From a virus, in IMG/VR virus record IMGVR_UViG_3300044638_003544, positions 1 through 61,835 of that record: a DNA stretch of 61,835 bases; one strand, given 5' to 3'. Under the pieces are notes generated by a model. It saw nothing but the letters and a program-made list of their open reading frames with translations. It did not search any database and was not told where the DNA came from. Position 1 is the first letter of the stretch; each line of letters opens with the position of its first letter. A program made the position numbers and the translations under genes. Of the stretch, positions 8,466 to 17,149 are shown piece after piece.

Positions 8466-8608
8466 ACTGCGAATGCACCTCTATTTTCTGGATGATTATA
8501 AATCCATCTCTTACCACATGAAAAACAAAATAGTTCTACATGGTTTTCCATAAACAAAACTCTATCTGAAAGAACTCTGCCTCCACATTTATCACACACA
8601 AGGTACAT
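8414..8608 (-). CDS. Zinc-ribbon protein
   Basis: 64 residues from ATG 8608, two bases after the metallophosphoesterase stop. Two CxxC knuckles (CDKCGG at 5-10 and CFSCGKRW at about 30) form a likely zinc ribbon, followed by an aromatic helix. Such small ribbons often bind nucleic acid or protein. A TTG start ten codons upstream lies inside the previous gene and is less likely. Confidence 0.65.
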   Translation of the reverse strand: MYLVCDKCGGRVLSDRVLFMENHVELFCFSCGKRWIYNHPENRGAFAVWLWNMEKAYLKKSSVA

Positions 8609-8609
8609 G

Positions 8610-9419
8610 TTATACCTGGAATTTCTTTCCGTCAACAACGCATGTGTAGTCTGGGGAAACGTGCACTAATTGAATATGTGGATAAACACCGTTTTCAATA
8701 TGGGCAATTGCAAAAGCCTTTTGCCAATTATGATTATTTGTGTACATCATTCCAGTGGATTTTTCATCACACATATGACCAATTTCATACCCACGAAGAG
8801 TCTCACCTAGACCCTTATTGCGAAGCTCGTATGTATTAAAATATACACCTGCACGATGTGAGTGACCACGAATAAGAGATACACCAAAGTTGTCAACATC
8901 TTTACGAACTGACTCACCTGCGTTTTGTGAAATGGCATTACCATGATGAACGTGAATATCACCAAAGCGATGTGCAGGTGGTTGATTGTAATAGATGTAG
9001 TCGTATCCTAAACTATCTAGATTCCACAGTGCTTCTGGAGTTGTAGCTTCAATGTAGTCTGGGAGCTTTGCATCCACATAATCAAACACACGAATGTCGT
9101 GGTTTCCAAGAGCAGAAAACAGTTGAGCACTTTTAGCAATCTTTCTAGTCTTAGTATAAAAATCTCTTGCTAGTTTTGCTTCATGCTTCATAAGGGGAAC
9201 GATAGCGTTACCGTTGTCGTCCTTATGCATCTTTAAAAACTCTGCTGAGCGTCCTTCTGTGTACTTGCTATAGCAAGCCTGATCGTCTGTGTCACCTAAG
9301 TAATCAATAACATCTGGCTTAAACCATCTCATAACCTTAAACCATAGTTCAATCATTTTGTCATCTTGGTATGGGAATTGCTGGTCAGAGGATAGCATCC
9401 ACTTTAAATCGTTCGTCAT
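8610..9419 (-). CDS. Metallophosphoesterase
   Basis: 269 residues with the ordered metal-binding motifs of calcineurin-like phosphoesterases: SSDQQFP (Asp12), LGDTDD, LGNHD, a HVHHGN stretch and GHSH. The first motif has Gln in place of the usual His (D-x-Q instead of D-x-H), as in several phage members. It would hydrolyse phosphoester bonds, perhaps in nucleic acids or nucleotides; the substrate is unknown. It is encoded in the replication operon. Confidence 0.85.
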   Translation of the reverse strand: MTNDLKWMLSSDQQFPYQDDKMIELWFKVMRWFKPDVIDYLGDTDDQACYSKYTEGRSAEFLKMHKDDNGNAIVPLMKHEAKLARDFYTKTRKIAKSAQLFSALGNHDIRVFDYVDAKLPDYIEATTPEALWNLDSLGYDYIYYNQPPAHRFGDIHVHHGNAISQNAGESVRKDVDNFGVSLIRGHSHRAGVYFNTYELRNKGLGETLRGYEIGHMCDEKSTGMMYTNNHNWQKAFAIAHIENGVYPHIQLVHVSPDYTCVVDGKKFQV

Positions 9420-9431
9420 TTTAATCCTTTG

Positions 9432-9926
9432 TTATGCTGCGGACTTAGATCTTTGTCTACATAGCTTAGAGCAAAACTTATAATGCTTTTCAGCTTCCAC
9501 AGGTACAGTGTATATATTGTAGCAGTAACCACAAATTTTTTCAAGTACATTCTGTACCCTACACTGCGAGTTACATTTTTTTCTTTTTTTAATTATGCTT
9601 GGTGGTCCGTAAAAGGTTTTATTGCAACCTTCACATTTTTTAGAAATCCAGTTATCTTTTAGTTTATAAAAAGAAACAGTCTTCATTCCATGTGCTTTAT
9701 CATGTTCTGATCTAGTACAGACAAAAAGATTTTCCTCACGATTATCAGTTTTTATTTGATTTATATGGTGAACTGATTCGTGAGGTTTTAATCTTCTATT
9801 TATTTTATTTTCAGAAACAATTATATGTTCCCAGTACCATCCATCTTTCATGGCTTTTGGATGCCTTGGATTTTTTACCAAGACATATCCATTTAGTATT
9901 TTACGATGATCGTTTTCCAATTGCAA
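9432..9926 (-). CDS. HNH homing-type endonuclease
   Basis: 164 residues. The HNH core is HESVHHINQIKTDNREENL near residue 50, preceded by a WYWEHIIV strand, as in the HNH_3-type phage homing enzymes. The C-terminal half has two cysteine knuckle pairs (CEGC, CGYC and CSKLC), a likely zinc-binding DNA-recognition part. No ATG fits; TTG at 9926 or 9920 lies inside the end of the preceding structural gene, so the start is uncertain. It sits exactly at the junction of virion and replication modules, which suggests an inserted mobile gene. Confidence 0.85.
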   Translation of the reverse strand: MQLENDHRKILNGYVLVKNPRHPKAMKDGWYWEHIIVSENKINRRLKPHESVHHINQIKTDNREENLFVCTRSEHDKAHGMKTVSFYKLKDNWISKKCEGCNKTFYGPPSIIKKRKKCNSQCRVQNVLEKICGYCYNIYTVPVEAEKHYKFCSKLCRQRSKSAA

Positions 9927-10377
9927 TATAGTTCACAACCACATTTTTACCTTTGTTAAAAGTTTGATCATCATCAACTAGTGTTACTGTTAATTTGCAG
10001 CCTTTTGAAGTTATTGCTCCAACAGATGCAGATGCCTTAAATGGTCTTCCACCTCTGCCAGAAGTTGTGCTTTCACTTAAAAATGATGGGGTGGCAACAA
10101 CAAGAACATTGTTGTCTGCAAAAGCTGGACTAAAAACAATATCATGTTCGTACTCTCCAGTTCCTGCTGAAGCCTGACCAGTAATTCTTTCTGCTAAGAT
10201 TTGAATTGGTCTTGTTGTAGATTTAAAAAATTGACCCTGAACATCAATTACGTCTGCAACACTTTCAGTGGCTTGATTCCCTGTGACAGAAGCACCAACT
10301 CGTGCTATCTCATCAACTAGGCTATTTAACCATTCTGTAGTTATTGGAAGACCATCCGTTAATCTACTAACGCCCAT
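9901..10377 (-). CDS. Minor virion protein, probably tail fibre tip
   Basis: 158 residues, last gene of the virion block. Short N-terminal segment (LTDGLPITTEWLNSLVDEI), then alternating beta sequence rich in Thr, Ser, Val and Gly. PITTEWLNSLV-type starts occur in phage fibre-associated proteins. No enzymatic motif. It shares a base with the stop of the coiled-coil protein before it (TAATG) and would be assembled with it. Confidence 0.6.
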   Translation of the reverse strand: MGVSRLTDGLPITTEWLNSLVDEIARVGASVTGNQATESVADVIDVQGQFFKSTTRPIQILAERITGQASAGTGEYEHDIVFSPAFADNNVLVVATPSFLSESTTSGRGGRPFKASASVGAITSKGCKLTVTLVDDDQTFNKGKNVVVNYIAIGKRSS

Positions 10378-10547
10378 TACTTAGAGTCCTCTTTTGATGA
10401 CTTTAATTCTGCAAGTTCTGCATCTTTTGCCTGAAGAGCTTCTGTTGCCTGTGCCTTAAGTACAGCCATTTGTGTTTCATACTGGCTTGTAATTTGACCA
10501 ATACGGTTTTGTAGTTCTTGAACTACTAGTTCTAGTGTTGTTGACAT
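10377..10547 (-). CDS. Short coiled-coil protein
   Basis: 56 residues from ATG 10547, chosen because AAAAGGAG lies just upstream; the frame could open 12 codons earlier without a ribosome site. One long heptad-like helix (LELVVQELQNRI, then AVLKAQATEALQAKDAEL) ending in a Lys/Ser/Glu tail. Probably an oligomerising small protein made with the neighbouring fibre gene; function unknown. Its own promoter is at 10575-10603. Confidence 0.7.
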   Translation of the reverse strand: MSTTLELVVQELQNRIGQITSQYETQMAVLKAQATEALQAKDAELAELKSSKEDSK

Positions 10548-10574
10548 TATTTCTCCTTTTTGGTTGTCACCTAT

Positions 10575-10603
10575 ATTATACATTATCTTTTGGGTTTTGT
10601 CTA
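10575..10603 (-). promoter_or_regulatory. Sigma-70-type promoter before small coiled-coil gene
   Basis: TAGACA (10598-10603), 17-bp spacer, TATAAT (10575-10580) on the minus strand, in the gap after the Fn3-type tail protein. It gives a leader of about 20 bases and can also serve the fibre, HNH and replication genes downstream. Confidence 0.65.
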
Positions 10604-10626
10604 GTTTTTAAAACTATATTAATAAA

Positions 10627-12828
10627 TTATACTATTGTTTCAACCCATGGATTGGTAGATGAAGTGTATGTTCCAGTAGTTGCAGCTACGTCTACTCTAT
10701 TTGTTTGAGTATACTCTACAATTAGTCTTGCTGTACTTTGTGTAAAGTTTGAGATACCACCACTTTTATTAATAAAAACCCTAGAATTTGGATCAAGCAA
10801 TTTGGTGTATAACTGATCGTTTGTTCTATTAATGTTTCCAGAATCAGACCACGAATAGTAGTTAATTGCTGCATTACCAACATCCACAGTATAAGTTCCT
10901 GTTCCAGATGATTCTGTCATTCTTAGGTTTGCAGATACCAGTGTTCTATTTGATGCAAGCTTAATTCCAGAAGCAGAGAAATCTCCACGACCAGTATATT
11001 TAAACCTATATCTTTCTTGTACAAGACTTGAAACTTGTGTTATTGAACTATAACTAACACCAGCCTGAATGTTACTTACAGTTCCAGATATTCCGCTTCC
11101 AGAAACTGTAAACCAATCTCCATAATCATCTCCTCTTCGACCCCTTAATCTTCTTTCTGTTACTCTTGTATAAAAACTATCCGAAGAAGTAAGTGCGTTA
11201 TTTGTTTCTGTTCCACTTGAAATTGTTGTAGTTGAACTAGCAGATGTGCCAACAGTATAGTTAATTATATTTGTTGACTCAACTGGGCTTTGGGTCCAGA
11301 CTACTTTTGCACCACTTACTATTTTATTAGTAAGACCATATGCTAACACTTTGATATTATAGGTATTTCCTTGATTATTAACAACATTTGGTGGGGAAAA
11401 TACTCTAGATATTGTGGATCCATTTGTAAAAGACTGAGAATCAATAGTTTCATATAGGCTCCAAGTAGAAGCAGAGCTTGCCTTATAATAAATTCTATAA
11501 AAATCTACATCAGCTGATCTGTTGGTCCATCTAATATTTATTTCTGACCAGAATGCTGTGGTTCCAGCATTAGTGGAAATTGAAGCTGTAAGATTTGGTC
11601 TTGCAAGAGAAAAGAAAGCATTTGGTGAGTAAGCATATTCAACTGTGTTTGATCTTCCACTTCCTTCACCTAAAGTATTAAATGCTTCAATTTGGATTCT
11701 ATAAATAGTATTTGCTCCAGTAGAATAAGTTCTTGTATACTTTCCATCTAAAGATGTAAAAGGAGGGCTTCTGTAATTAATGCTTGGTGGATAAAATCTT
11801 ATATCTCCAGAAACAGCTCCAGTGTTTGTTAAAGATAAAGAGACGTTTCCAGTACTTGTATTTATACCAGTAATTGTTGCACCAGATCTAATTCCAGTTC
11901 CTGCAACTCCCCATCCAACAGAAAATCCAGAAGTTACAAGAGTGCTTTCCTGATTAAATATTCTTATTATGTTGCTACCAGAAGTTCCAGTAACCCCATA
12001 TTGATAAGGAGACCCACCATCATCATAGAACCTATAAGAAGACGTATCATATCTAGGCGTTGGAGTCCATTGTAAAGTTACAGACCCACTTGTTGGACTA
12101 GCTGAAAACTTTGACAAATCAGTTATGGGCTCTGGTGCTGCCGTTTCAGTGGTTAAGGAAATAAAGCTTGACTTATCCCCTACTACTGGAGCACCATCTA
12201 CAGTTTCAATAGGTACTAAATAAAATACATAGTTTCTTTCTCTTATTGTTGAGTAAGTGTAACTATTGTTTTTTTGATAAATCATATTTGTTCCTGGAGT
12301 TGTTATTGAAAATCCAGTCCAAGGTTCTGCTAAGGTTAGCTGAGTATTGCTTTGAATACTAGAAACCATTCCAATTTCAGTTAATACCGTATCTATGACG
12401 CTATAAAGAATATTATTTCTTACCAAGGTTGTTGTAAATGTTGTTCCAACCCCAGTAACAGTTCTTGATCCTTGAGTTAAAAGTAGTTTTTGAGTAGTTG
12501 TTATTATGTTTGCAGATACGTCTATGTCAGCTTGTCTAACAAAAGAAGTTGTCAGGTTTCCCAGAGGCTTTACTGAAACCCAAAATTGATAAGAGCTTAC
12601 ATTTGGTGCTGCGTTCCAAGTAAAAGTAATGTTATCGTTTGTATGAGTTTCTCGAAAATTTATAACGTTTGACCTTAATCTACTATAAAATAATTCCCAA
12701 GATCCATCGACTTTTACATATCCTGTTGAAACTGGTTGCCAATATTTATTAACTTTTACATTGGCTTCTGTTATATTTTGCCAATCACGAGCCCCATTAT
12801 TTTTACTTGCTCTTACTTCAAAAGCCAT
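10627..12828 (-). CDS. Large tail protein with fibronectin-III-like domains
   Basis: 733 residues. At least three Fn3-like repeats can be seen (segments around NFRETHTNDNITFTWNAAPN, PITDLSKFSASPTSGSVTLQ and RPNLTASISTNAGTTAFWSE, each with the W...Y pattern), plus one inserted SRTVTGVGTTF...L-type beta module near residue 120. Such proteins decorate tails and may bind cell-surface sugars. It starts with an AFEVRASKN module and shares one base with the stop of its upstream neighbour. No enzyme motif. Confidence 0.75.
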   Translation of the reverse strand: MAFEVRASKNNGARDWQNITEANVKVNKYWQPVSTGYVKVDGSWELFYSRLRSNVINFRETHTNDNITFTWNAAPNVSSYQFWVSVKPLGNLTTSFVRQADIDVSANIITTTQKLLLTQGSRTVTGVGTTFTTTLVRNNILYSVIDTVLTEIGMVSSIQSNTQLTLAEPWTGFSITTPGTNMIYQKNNSYTYSTIRERNYVFYLVPIETVDGAPVVGDKSSFISLTTETAAPEPITDLSKFSASPTSGSVTLQWTPTPRYDTSSYRFYDDGGSPYQYGVTGTSGSNIIRIFNQESTLVTSGFSVGWGVAGTGIRSGATITGINTSTGNVSLSLTNTGAVSGDIRFYPPSINYRSPPFTSLDGKYTRTYSTGANTIYRIQIEAFNTLGEGSGRSNTVEYAYSPNAFFSLARPNLTASISTNAGTTAFWSEINIRWTNRSADVDFYRIYYKASSASTWSLYETIDSQSFTNGSTISRVFSPPNVVNNQGNTYNIKVLAYGLTNKIVSGAKVVWTQSPVESTNIINYTVGTSASSTTTISSGTETNNALTSSDSFYTRVTERRLRGRRGDDYGDWFTVSGSGISGTVSNIQAGVSYSSITQVSSLVQERYRFKYTGRGDFSASGIKLASNRTLVSANLRMTESSGTGTYTVDVGNAAINYYSWSDSGNINRTNDQLYTKLLDPNSRVFINKSGGISNFTQSTARLIVEYTQTNRVDVAATTGTYTSSTNPWVETIV

Positions 12829-13187
12829 TATAGGAAAGTTAACCAGATATCGCCTTCATCGCCTACTGTATTTTGAGGGGATGACTGCGAAATGGTTATT
12901 CTTCTATAGGCAGATGGAAGAGTTATTGTGGATATATTTAATCTATCAGTTGCAGATGGGGCATCTATTTCTAACCAAGTTGGTTTTTTCCAGATAACTC
13001 CCTCTCCATCGTTGCTTAGGTAATAGGAATCTTTGTTTTCAAAATCCAAACTTGTAAGTGTTCCATCCGAAGAGTTTATTATTACTCCATCTTTGATGAA
13101 ATCTGATACAGAAAGCCCTCTTTTTGAAACCAAATATGAAGCCTTTAATGGTGTATTAAAGTTATGTAAAACTTTATCTGCAGACAC
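12828..13187 (-). CDS. Small tail-associated protein
   Basis: 119 residues; N-terminal SADKVLHNFNTPLKASYLVS and a C-terminal GDEGDIWLTFL. The GDIW motif near the end of short beta domains is common in phage fibre and collar proteins. It lies between two giant tail proteins, nine bases from the upstream one and one-base overlap with the downstream one, so it is probably part of the same tail-tip assembly. Confidence 0.65.
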   Translation of the reverse strand: MSADKVLHNFNTPLKASYLVSKRGLSVSDFIKDGVIINSSDGTLTSLDFENKDSYYLSNDGEGVIWKKPTWLEIDAPSATDRLNISTITLPSAYRRITISQSSPQNTVGDEGDIWLTFL

Positions 13188-13196
13188 TTTATCCTC

Positions 13197-16100
13197 CTAT
13201 GATTGAGCTTCTGACCAAGAAGCAAGTGCAACAACTCTTGAAGTAGTGGTTGAAAGGTTTCTTGCAGTAATTGTCAAAATATCTGGACCATTTGGGAATC
13301 CAGGGGTTTTTGAATTTCCATCGCCACTCAAAATTGAAGTTCCAAGTTCTCTGATGTCAGCTAGATCAAATCTTGTTACAGTGTCAGAGTTTGCTGTTGT
13401 TCCACCTGGGAAATCTGTATAGAATGAAAATATAACATCTCCACCCTGTATTAGTCCAGTAGCAGTAATATTTTCAGTTGAAGAAGTATTGTCAGTTCCA
13501 TCATGGTAGTATACCTGAGACAATGATCCAGAGCCGACTGATGTTTGCTCCCAAAGAGAAACATTAGTAGGGAAAGCAGTTCCACCATGAGTAATTCTGT
13601 CAGGATTTAAAACTCCTTCTATTAAGAAGGGACCAGTTCCAAGAATTTCTATAGATTCTGGCAAAAGTTGCATTGTGTTTACAACATCTCTTTTTCCAAA
13701 ATTTCTACCGATTCCGCTATCTACTGAAGGAGCAATTCTAAGACTAATAAGTGGTCTAGTGGCTCCAGATCCAATTTCAAGCCTTCTTTTCATTCTTGCA
13801 CTAAACTTAACACCACGATCTGAGTCATAGCCACCATCCATTATTACAGATGATCCCCAGTGACTTAAGGATGGAGCACAAGTTTGAGTTATTACTCTAA
13901 CAGAAATTTGCTCTGCATTGTTAAATACTAGCTCAATTCCAGATATTGGGGCTCCAGAAGTATTAAAGTTTTGAGCAGATCCACCAAGCGTAGAGGAAAG
14001 ACTAAAGGTTTTTGCTGTAGAGTCAAAAGATACAACATAGTATGGGATAGATGTGTTTAGTGTAACACCAGAAGGGACTGTTAATATATCTACCCTAGAA
14101 CCAACCGCAATTAAACTGTCCCAACTTGCACCAGAAGGAAAACTAAAAACTGTTGCTGTTGGTGCAGTTTGACTTGCAACTGTTATTCCAGTCTGTTCTT
14201 TATACAGTGCTCCTGGAACAGAAGAGTCTGGGAAAAATGATTGGGCAGATCCTGATCCAGAAGAAAGCCTTGTAACTTGAGTTACCTTAAATTCTTGATT
14301 AAGGTATGGCTGAGGCACATTATTTAAGATAATTTTACTTAGGGGAGGATTTGCTGTTAGTTCTATAGAGGTTCCAGTTACTGTTGCTCCAAAAGCTCCA
14401 AGAATTGTGCCAAGCTTAGTTCCATCTGCTAAATATATAATATCTCCAGCGGTAAAAGATTGGGAAGTGCTAAATGTTAGAAAAGAGCTGCCAGATGCTG
14501 TACTAACTGTACCAACTCCATCGTAACTTCCAGTAACAATTGATTGAGTAGCATTTCTAATAAGAGAAATAGGATACCCTCCAACAGTAGAGTTAAAAGA
14601 TCCAACAGCAGTATATTGCATCATTTCTGATGCTGGATTTGCTCCATTTCTTTCAACTAATAGATAACCAATTGGATCTCCAGAAACTCCCGTTGGGGCA
14701 ACGGTTCTCCATCCAGTAACGTCTTGCACATAAAGAACTTGATCTCCTGCTTCAAGTCTTAGACCAGAAACATCTGATGTTGATGGTATTGTATTTGGAC
14801 TAGTTGTACCAGCAATTAATTTTGTTCTTGGGGCAAAATGACTAATTTCATATCTTGCAGGAAGATTTCCTGAACGCATGTATGATTGTGTGTTTAAGTT
14901 GTTGTTTGGTATTCTGTGAAAATATAAAATATCTCCATTAATCATTCTCATTCCGTAGCGAATAAATCCAGAACCGTACCAAGTGTAATCAATGTAGATC
15001 ATTTGCATTTTTGTAGGGTCAAGTATGTATCCAGAAGGACCAGTTGAATCTAGCTTATCTAGATTAAATTGATCTTGAGGAGTTCTTACTGTTTGAACCT
15101 TGTACGCTTTTGCACCAGTTGCAGCAATTCCACGATATGCTGGTGAAACCTTAAGGTTGGTGTTTGAGTCAATATATAGGACCCTATACACCTGCCCCTT
15201 AATTACAATATTGTCTCCAACTACCAGTTGCTTTAAAAATCTAGTATCTTGTCCAATAACAATATTTGATTTGTTTGTTACAGAAACTGTTCCATAAAGC
15301 GGTTTATTTGAAGATCTTTTACAAGCCCAAAGCTTTTCTCCATCATACTCTACAAAAACACCATTCATTTCATTAAACATTCCAACTCTTGTTGCTGCTC
15401 CTGCCCATTTTTTAACAGTAACAACAGAGTTTTCTCCAGAAGGGTTTATGTTTGTTGAAAAATTAAATCCTGGGGTAATAGTCGTTTTATAAGTAAATGT
15501 GTTTTGATTGATTACATCTTGAACCAAGAATTCTCCATTAAATGGGTTATAGTCTCCACCAACAACCTCTATTCCTTCAATTTTAACGACTGCCCCATAT
15601 TGAAGACCATGATCCTGAACCGTTTCTACAACTATTGTTGCATTTCCAGTTATAACATCTGATTCAATGTTTTGAATATCATAGCTTGGAGTTAATTTTG
15701 TTCCAGTTGAAAACTGTAGACCTTTTCCAGATTGATATCTAAATGTTTTTCTAGTTTGTCTAATTTGCTGTAATCCTACAACGTTGTTTACTGTACTAAT
15801 TTGTACTCCACCATTTGCAGGAGTATGTTGAATAAAAGAATCTGGCTTACACACAATAAGAGATCCAGAGTTTACTGCACCCGTTGACGTAAAACTAGTA
15901 CCAATAGTAATTGGAGATTTTACAACTAAGTCAAATGGGTTTGGAACAGACTCTACTATATAAGATCCATTTACCAAAGAAGCTGAAACACCTGTAGCAC
16001 CAGTAGCTGACCCATTGATTGTTGATACTCCATTAATTAAAATTGGTGTTCCTGGGATTAACCCATGCGGTTGAGAAAAACCAATTGTCATGTTGCCACC

Positions 16101-17135
16101 AGTGAATACAGAGTCTATGTCAAAAGAGTCATATGATCCAAACACGCCTCCAGGAATGTGTGCGTTGTCAAAAGTTCCTCCTCCACTAATAGAGGTTAGC
16201 GTTCCGTCTAAGATTGAACCACTGGGAACTCGTGCTTTTGATTGATAAGAAAACATTTTGGACACATCAAGAACCATTCCCGTTCCTGCTGTAGTAAAGG
16301 CTGCAGCGGATCCTCCAATTGAATCTGTTATAGTTATTACGTTTGTGCTAAAAGTTCTAACGTAATAAAGAGTATCTACTGCAACTGCTGTTGAACCAAT
16401 GGTGCCAACCGCTCCGCCTAAGCTACTAAAGTATATTGGTTGATTAATAACAAGACCATGATTGTTTAAAGTTAGGTTTCCACCAGGTGCAGTTACAGCA
16501 AACGTCATTGCAGATGGCACTGTTATTGCAAAAGTTCCCTCTGCATTGTTATTTGTCGTTTCTTGAACACTAACTATGTCGCTTGTTACAAGACCGTGTG
16601 GAGATTGAGTGGCAACGTTTATTGCAGATTTAGATCTTGGGCTTGTGCTTGCACTGTAAGAAACAATATCTCCTATTGCTAAAGCACTCCCACTACTTCC
16701 CTTTGAAAAGAAAGAAGCATAATTATTTACTAAAGATAAAGCTTCCCATTTGCTTGGTTGGGTTCCATATTCAAAATCGGTATCAATCATTGAAAAAGGA
16801 TGAGCCACTCTCATCTTTCCAACTGAATCCACAACATTATCTGAAGGGGTAAACTTTTCATCATACTCGTCATACATGATCTGAAGTTTATCTGTGGAAG
16901 CCATATTTCCACAGTAATAATTTAAGACTAGGGTTGTTTTTGAGTCAACTGAGGAACCTGCAACTTCATAAGAGACTGCATTTAGGTCTGGATCGGAGAA
17001 ATTATAAATTACCTGATTGGTAGTTACGTTTGTAATAAGAAGAAGATTCTCTCTTTGAATTACCCTTGGAATAACTATAGTGTTTTCTGCTGGCGTAAAA
17101 ACATAGTATGTTTCTAGTAAAACCTTCTTTGCCAT
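13197..17135 (-). CDS. Giant beta-rich tail protein
   Basis: 1312 residues, no recognised enzyme domain. It contains at least four copies of a beta module centred on PHGL/NHGL/DHGL at about residues 180, 226, 357 and 509, each followed by a 'D/P...V.I.G' strand and a 'F.V' strand. Further segments (AVDTLYYVRTFSTNVITITD) are of the type found in large virion proteins. Likely a baseplate or side-fibre component. Ribosome site AGGAG lies eight bases before ATG. Confidence 0.75.
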   Translation of the reverse strand: MAKKVLLETYYVFTPAENTIVIPRVIQRENLLLITNVTTNQVIYNFSDPDLNAVSYEVAGSSVDSKTTLVLNYYCGNMASTDKLQIMYDEYDEKFTPSDNVVDSVGKMRVAHPFSMIDTDFEYGTQPSKWEALSLVNNYASFFSKGSSGSALAIGDIVSYSASTSPRSKSAINVATQSPHGLVTSDIVSVQETTNNNAEGTFAITVPSAMTFAVTAPGGNLTLNNHGLVINQPIYFSSLGGAVGTIGSTAVAVDTLYYVRTFSTNVITITDSIGGSAAAFTTAGTGMVLDVSKMFSYQSKARVPSGSILDGTLTSISGGGTFDNAHIPGGVFGSYDSFDIDSVFTGGNMTIGFSQPHGLIPGTPILINGVSTINGSATGATGVSASLVNGSYIVESVPNPFDLVVKSPITIGTSFTSTGAVNSGSLIVCKPDSFIQHTPANGGVQISTVNNVVGLQQIRQTRKTFRYQSGKGLQFSTGTKLTPSYDIQNIESDVITGNATIVVETVQDHGLQYGAVVKIEGIEVVGGDYNPFNGEFLVQDVINQNTFTYKTTITPGFNFSTNINPSGENSVVTVKKWAGAATRVGMFNEMNGVFVEYDGEKLWACKRSSNKPLYGTVSVTNKSNIVIGQDTRFLKQLVVGDNIVIKGQVYRVLYIDSNTNLKVSPAYRGIAATGAKAYKVQTVRTPQDQFNLDKLDSTGPSGYILDPTKMQMIYIDYTWYGSGFIRYGMRMINGDILYFHRIPNNNLNTQSYMRSGNLPARYEISHFAPRTKLIAGTTSPNTIPSTSDVSGLRLEAGDQVLYVQDVTGWRTVAPTGVSGDPIGYLLVERNGANPASEMMQYTAVGSFNSTVGGYPISLIRNATQSIVTGSYDGVGTVSTASGSSFLTFSTSQSFTAGDIIYLADGTKLGTILGAFGATVTGTSIELTANPPLSKIILNNVPQPYLNQEFKVTQVTRLSSGSGSAQSFFPDSSVPGALYKEQTGITVASQTAPTATVFSFPSGASWDSLIAVGSRVDILTVPSGVTLNTSIPYYVVSFDSTAKTFSLSSTLGGSAQNFNTSGAPISGIELVFNNAEQISVRVITQTCAPSLSHWGSSVIMDGGYDSDRGVKFSARMKRRLEIGSGATRPLISLRIAPSVDSGIGRNFGKRDVVNTMQLLPESIEILGTGPFLIEGVLNPDRITHGGTAFPTNVSLWEQTSVGSGSLSQVYYHDGTDNTSSTENITATGLIQGGDVIFSFYTDFPGGTTANSDTVTRFDLADIRELGTSILSGDGNSKTPGFPNGPDILTITARNLSTTTSRVVALASWSEAQS

Positions 17136-17149
17136 TTATATTTCTCCTT